From JBDGYW01 sp964518955 (GTDB lineage: Bacteria > Gemmatimonadota > Gemmatimonadetes > Gemmatimonadales > GWC2-71-9): DNA of 64,000 nt. Location: assembly GCA_964518955.1 (NCBI GenBank), contig CAZFHS010000008.1, forward strand, positions 62,001 through 126,000. Reading direction: 5' to 3'. Below the pieces are notes generated by a model, which worked only from the letters and a program-made list of their open reading frames with translations, ran no database searches and was not told the DNA's origin. Position numbers and translations under genes: made by a program. Shown here piece after piece: positions 60,312-64,000 of the stretch; positions within the stretch are counted from its first letter, which is position 1; every line of letters begins with the position of its first letter.

Positions 60312-61928
60312 CTAAAACGGCCTCGGAATGGGCACTCCCGCCAATGCGTGAGTGCCCTCCCCGTCCCGAATTGCAAAGGATCCGTTCACCAGCACGTGGA
60401 CCACACCTTCCGACAAGAGCCTCGGTTCCTGGAAGGTGGCCAGGTCCCGGTACCGTTCGGGATCCAAAATGGTGACGTCGGCGATCCACCCCTCTCGCAG
60501 GTAGCCCCGGTCCGGTAGCCGGAAGAAATCCGCTGCCAACCCGGAGAAGCTTCTAATCACAAACTCCGGCGCGAGCAGTGATTCTTCCACCGTATACAGG
60601 CGCAGCTTCATGGGAAAGGCGCCGAAAGTCCGAGGGTGGGTGATGGGCTGGTCGGGCCTGGGTGTGCGCCCGTCGGTGCAAGTCATCATCCACGCTTCCT
60701 GAGCCAACGCCCTGGTGTTCTCGGCGTCGTACAGGTCCAGGTTCATGACGGCAACGTTGCCTTCCCGGAGAATGCGCCGAGATGCTTCAGGTGCAGTGAG
60801 CCCCCACGCGGCGGCGACCTGAGCGAGAGTCTTCCCGTTCAACTCCGGGTCGGGATCGGCGAAGAGGAGCTTCTCGGGCCCGCCGCGGATGCGCAGCATC
60901 TCCAGGGTTTGCGCCTCAATAACGGCAACCGTATCGGGATCGTCGAAGCGCCGCACCATTTCGGCCTGCCCTCCAGCGGCGGCCCAATCCGGGAGCGTGT
61001 ACGATCGTAAGTTCGACTGCGTGGCGGTGTAGGGGTGGTGGGCCGCCCACACTTCCACTCCCCGCTCTCGTGCCTCGTTGACATACCGGGCAGCGACGTC
61101 GGCCCGCCCATAGTTGTGAGAACCTTGAAGGTTGTAGTGGCTGAATGTCACCCTAAGCCCGCTTTCTTCACCGATCCGAATGGCTTCCTGCACCGAGGCG
61201 TCGTAACCCACACCCTGGTAGACGGCGCCGAGATCCCTGTCATGGGTGTCGTAAATCGCACCCTCCCACTCGGCCGCTACCTTCGAGATCTCGATGACTT
61301 CTTCCGTCGTCGCATACGTCCCCGGTATGTAGAATAGACCGGTCGAAAGGCCGAATGCGCCTTCCTCCATCCCTTTCTGCACGTAGGCCTTCATCTCATC
61401 CATCTCTTCAGCCGTGGGTGCCCGGTTCTCCGAGCCCATCACCTCCCTGCGTGCGGCACCGTGCCCTACGAAGAGTATGCCGTTCACGCCGATCCCCTCC
61501 TCCCGCCAGAACTGGAAATGGTCGGCCACGTCATCGCTTCCGCTGCCGTCGATTCCGAGGACAACGGTCGTAATGCCCTGGTGGAGGTAGGGAATGCCGT
61601 CCTTGCCGTAGTCCTCGTCCAGTGCCGCGTGACTGTGCGCATCGATGAACCCAGGCGCTACCCAGAGGCCCGAGACGTCGATCTCTTCGGCGGCGATGTA
61701 CCCCGACGATTCGGCGTCTCCTATGAAGACGATGGCTCCGTCACGAACGCCGAGGTCCGCGGCGAAGGGCTCACCACCGGCTCCGTCGAACACAGTGCCT
61801 CCGCGAAACAATACGTCGGCCTTTGGAGCGGCGTTGGCAGGATAGTCGGCGTCGGCCGTGCCGGCGCAGCTCATTTGAAACAGCGCGAAGGGGAGGAGGA
61901 GAATCGGGAACCGAGTGTGAATCGTCAT
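60312..61928 (-). CDS. N-acyl-D-amino-acid deacylase family amidohydrolase, lipoprotein
   Basis: A 538-residue metal-dependent amidohydrolase of the D-aminoacylase type. It has a lipoprotein-like signal (ending ALFQMSCAG), then LFRGGTVFDGAGG, the metal motif DAHSH (GFIDAHSHAALDEDYG), GAFGLSTGLFYIPG and the late histidine pair in VWAAHHPYTATQ. The end HVLVNGSFAIRDGEGT is the usual beta-sandwich return. It hydrolyses N-acyl-D-amino acids or related dipeptides; being anchored outside the cytoplasm suggests nutrient breakdown. Second secreted amidohydrolase in the window, of another subfamily than that at 8750. Confidence 0.85.
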   Translation of the reverse strand: MTIHTRFPILLLPFALFQMSCAGTADADYPANAAPKADVLFRGGTVFDGAGGEPFAADLGVRDGAIVFIGDAESSGYIAAEEIDVSGLWVAPGFIDAHSHAALDEDYGKDGIPYLHQGITTVVLGIDGSGSDDVADHFQFWREEGIGVNGILFVGHGAARREVMGSENRAPTAEEMDEMKAYVQKGMEEGAFGLSTGLFYIPGTYATTEEVIEISKVAAEWEGAIYDTHDRDLGAVYQGVGYDASVQEAIRIGEESGLRVTFSHYNLQGSHNYGRADVAARYVNEARERGVEVWAAHHPYTATQSNLRSYTLPDWAAAGGQAEMVRRFDDPDTVAVIEAQTLEMLRIRGGPEKLLFADPDPELNGKTLAQVAAAWGLTAPEASRRILREGNVAVMNLDLYDAENTRALAQEAWMMTCTDGRTPRPDQPITHPRTFGAFPMKLRLYTVEESLLAPEFVIRSFSGLAADFFRLPDRGYLREGWIADVTILDPERYRDLATFQEPRLLSEGVVHVLVNGSFAIRDGEGTHALAGVPIPRPF

Positions 61929-62251
61929 TTGTCCTATGCTCCTATCCTAGCCGCGCGTTTCGGTAGCAATGCGTTCAGTTCGCCCTTGGGGTTGTCGCAA
62001 GTTAGACGACACCTGGAGCGAACAAGGGCTGCCTTTCACTCTCAGAATCTACCGCCTGCTGGCCGCCGTAGGGATCCCGTGAGCCAGGGCATTTCTGTCT
62101 CCCTGCCACCTTCCTTAGACAGCCTCACATTGAGGAAGAACCAAGCTCGAGCAACAAGGGAACTCCGATAGGGTCAACCGTGTACCGGAGGCGGCCTGTA
62201 GGTGCGTACCCGAGCTTCCGTTTGCAGAGAGTAGAAAGGACTCAGTGACAA
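61929..62251. other. Intergenic region between two divergent genes
   Basis: A 323-base gap between the aminoacylase (minus) and ankyrin (plus) genes. It should hold both promoters. I see no strong -35/-10 pair, palindrome or coding stretch here, although a plus-strand open frame passes through it that is only the antisense of the aminoacylase gene carried on. Confidence 0.4.
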
Positions 62252-64000
62252 ATGCCTGCCGTGATTGCCAACCACCGCACGAAACGACCTGCCTGGTCGA
62301 TACTTCCGCTCATCGCCATGATTGCCACGCCCATCGTGTTGACGGCGCAGGTGGACCCTGCCGCTCGCTTCCTCGAGGCGGCGCGGGGTGGAGAGTTGCA
62401 GGAAGTGCGCGTTATGCTCGAGTCCGAACCGGCGCTCATTCACGTGACGGATGGGGACGGACTCACACCACTACATCAGGCCGTGCTCGGTAGGCACTCG
62501 GAGCTGGCGGCGTTTCTCCTGGACCGCGGGGCAAATGTCGCTACCGTAGACGCGCAGAACCGCACACCGCTCCACCACGCCGCATTCCAAGGCGACGCAG
62601 CGTGCTTGACCCTGCTCCTTGCTCGTGGAAGCGACGTGACGGCAAGGGAGTTCCGAGGCCGCACTCCGCTTTTCCTGGCCACGAACTGGGGCCGAGACCT
62701 GGAGACGGTCGAAATGCTCATCGCCGCCGGAGCCGATGTGAACGACAGGACGGAGCGCGGTGAGGAGGTGCTGTTTTCGACGCTCTTCTACGGGATGCCC
62801 GAAATCATCGATGCTCTTCTAGAAGCCGGCGCCAGGCTGCCGGCAGACGAAGACGACCTGGGACGGTCCGTTTACCTGTCGGCCAGCAACGGGTACGAGG
62901 GCGTATTCCGTATGGCCGCCGCAGAAAATGAAGCCCGAGGCATCTCTTGGTGGGACAACGTGCCCATGCACGCCGCCGCTAGAGGCGGATCGGTGACGAT
63001 CGGAGAAGCGCTGCTGGAGAAAGGTGTGGCCGCCAATGAGAAGAACATGTACGGCATAACACCCCTTCACGTCGCCGCTGAACACGGCAGGTTGGAGTTC
63101 GTCGAATTCCTGGTTGGAAGCGGCGGCGAGATGAACGAGCCAAGCGCGACGGGCAAAACACCGCTTCACTTCGCTCGGGAGAACGATCATGAAGACGTAG
63201 TTTCCCGCTTGCTCGCACTCGGAGCCTCCAGCACGCCGGCGGTCTTCCCCGAGCTTCGAGGCCCATGGCTGGGGCAGCAGGAGCCGGGCGATGCGCCTGA
63301 GCGCTTTGCGTTAGGCATCGTCTCGGGCCATTGGTTCAACTCGGAGCATTCACCGGCGGCATTCTCCCCCAACGGGACCGAGGTGTATTGGACGAAGGCG
63401 TTCCGTGGGCCGATTCTCTACTCGAAGCTGGAAAACGGCCTTTGGACTGCCCCGCAACGGGCACCGTTCGTTTCGGAATACGGCGACGGGGAACCGATCT
63501 TCTCTCCCGACGGCCGGCGTCTGTATTTCCTCTCGCAGCGACCGATGGAGACCGGTGTGGAACCGGGCAAGGAGAACATCTGGTACGTGGAGCGCGAGGG
63601 GGACGGCTGGTCGCAACCACGACCCGTCGACGCTGTCGTGAACGAGTACAGACACCACTGGCTGTTTTCGATCACGGATTCGGGCACGCTGTACTTCGCT
63701 TCTATCCGGGAGGACGGATACGGCCGGCACGACATCTATCGATCCCCAAGTGTGAACGGAGTACACCAGCCCCCCGAAAACCTCGGCCCTGCAATAAACA
63801 CAGGTGAGACCGAGCACACTCCATATATCGCTCCAGACGAGAGCTACCTCATATTCTCCTCATCGGGCCACGGTCTCGAGGTGGGAACCAGCTTTCACTT
63901 TCTCATCAGCTACCGCTCACCGGACGGCGGATGGTCCACTCCGATCGCGCTCGACCACATCACGGCGTCGGTCGAGCAGCCACTCTGCCCGTTGGTTACC
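62252..64000 (+). CDS. Secreted ankyrin-repeat protein with a PD40-type beta-propeller (incomplete at the window edge)
   Basis: The frame from ATG 62252 (GAAAGGA about 12 bases ahead) stays open to 64000, at least 583 residues, with no stop in the window. A signal peptide (about 15-35, ending VLTAQ) is followed by ankyrin repeats from about 37 to 330, for example DGLTPLHQAVLGRHSELAAF, NRTPLHHAAFQGD, YGITPLHVAAEHGRLEFVEF and GKTPLHFAREND. From about 370 onwards come PD40/WD40-like blades, such as AFSPNGTEVYWTK, IFSPDGRRLYFLSQRP and YIAPDESYLIFSSSG. It is likely an envelope protein that binds other proteins; the fusion order is not one I know well. Only the N-terminal part can be judged. Confidence 0.8.
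   Translation, partial: MPAVIANHRTKRPAWSILPLIAMIATPIVLTAQVDPAARFLEAARGGELQEVRVMLESEPALIHVTDGDGLTPLHQAVLGRHSELAAFLLDRGANVATVDAQNRTPLHHAAFQGDAACLTLLLARGSDVTAREFRGRTPLFLATNWGRDLETVEMLIAAGADVNDRTERGEEVLFSTLFYGMPEIIDALLEAGARLPADEDDLGRSVYLSASNGYEGVFRMAAAENEARGISWWDNVPMHAAARGGSVTIGEALLEKGVAANEKNMYGITPLHVAAEHGRLEFVEFLVGSGGEMNEPSATGKTPLHFARENDHEDVVSRLLALGASSTPAVFPELRGPWLGQQEPGDAPERFALGIVSGHWFNSEHSPAAFSPNGTEVYWTKAFRGPILYSKLENGLWTAPQRAPFVSEYGDGEPIFSPDGRRLYFLSQRPMETGVEPGKENIWYVEREGDGWSQPRPVDAVVNEYRHHWLFSITDSGTLYFASIREDGYGRHDIYRSPSVNGVHQPPENLGPAINTGETEHTPYIAPDESYLIFSSSGHGLEVGTSFHFLISYRSPDGGWSTPIALDHITASVEQPLCPLVT

Noticed and set aside
61461..62171. A 236-codon open frame on the plus strand
   Set aside because: Mostly antisense to the D-aminoacylase-type gene and then non-coding; no domain or ribosome-binding site.
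1..64000. tRNA, rRNA, CRISPR array or intact insertion sequence
   Set aside because: No tRNA T-arm pattern with cloverleaf, no regular spaced repeats, no rRNA stretch and no full-length transposase with ends were seen on reading both strands.

Overview
The window looks like a chromosomal segment of a free-living, flagellated, GC-rich Gram-negative-type bacterium. Three things point most strongly to Gemmatimonadota, with Acidobacteriota second: three PadR-regulator plus very large MacB/FtsX-like permease pairs (the ADOP type), several 6-bladed beta-propeller lipoproteins with the GEGPGEF-like signature, and many small secreted or lipoprotein genes. This is inference from gene content only; no rRNA or tRNA gene was seen.

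Layout. 0-6.6 kb: flagellar stator genes motA-motB, a potassium channel with RCK domains fused to a degenerate receiver domain, and a GspE/PilB-type ATPase overlapping an HDOD gene. 6.6-16.7 kb: a mixed set (transglutaminase-like protein behind a perfect CRP/FNR-type palindrome, a small Arg-rich secreted protein, STAS-like protein, secreted amidohydrolase, Tat-exported MsrP-like molybdoenzyme, TPR protein, methyltransferase, an unknown 330-residue protein, nitroreductase, YqgE). 16.8-28.5 kb: two PadR-ADOP modules with clear operator palindromes, flanking a propeller lipoprotein, an S41 peptidase and a HEAT-repeat protein. 28.5-35.4 kb: two tandem barrel-like proteins, an omega-amidase/aminotransferase pair (glutaminase II-type), an Fsr-like MFS exporter, a secreted creatininase and an NmrA-like protein. 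35.4-38.5 kb: the third PadR-ADOP module on the minus strand. 38.5-54.7 kb: mostly minus-strand secreted and lipoprotein genes, including S41-TPR, three propellers, a TPR-thioredoxin fusion, a repeat protein and a Big2-RCC1 gene broken by an in-frame TGA. 54.9-60.3 kb: a module of two paralogous acidic-tailed lipoproteins, a sigma54-type AAA+ activator without a phosphorylatable receiver, and a TPR protein. It is bounded by 34-bp near-identical direct repeats, each next to a different decayed transposase (IS110-like on the left, IS91-like on the right). 60.3-64 kb: a D-aminoacylase-type lipoprotein and an ankyrin plus PD40-propeller protein that runs off the window.

The most unusual material: (1) the bounded lipoprotein/activator/TPR module at 55-60 kb; (2) a dispersed 33-43 bp element in three intergenic copies with two TTGGGRCM boxes exactly 21 bp apart; (3) the RCK channel carrying a receiver that lacks the phospho-acceptor; (4) the premature-stop Big2-RCC1 gene; (5) three separate PadR-ADOP modules within 22 kb, each with TATA-rich palindromic or repeated operator candidates. 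Start codons were moved from the longest ORF wherever a ribosome-binding site or signal peptide argued for it; each such choice is stated.
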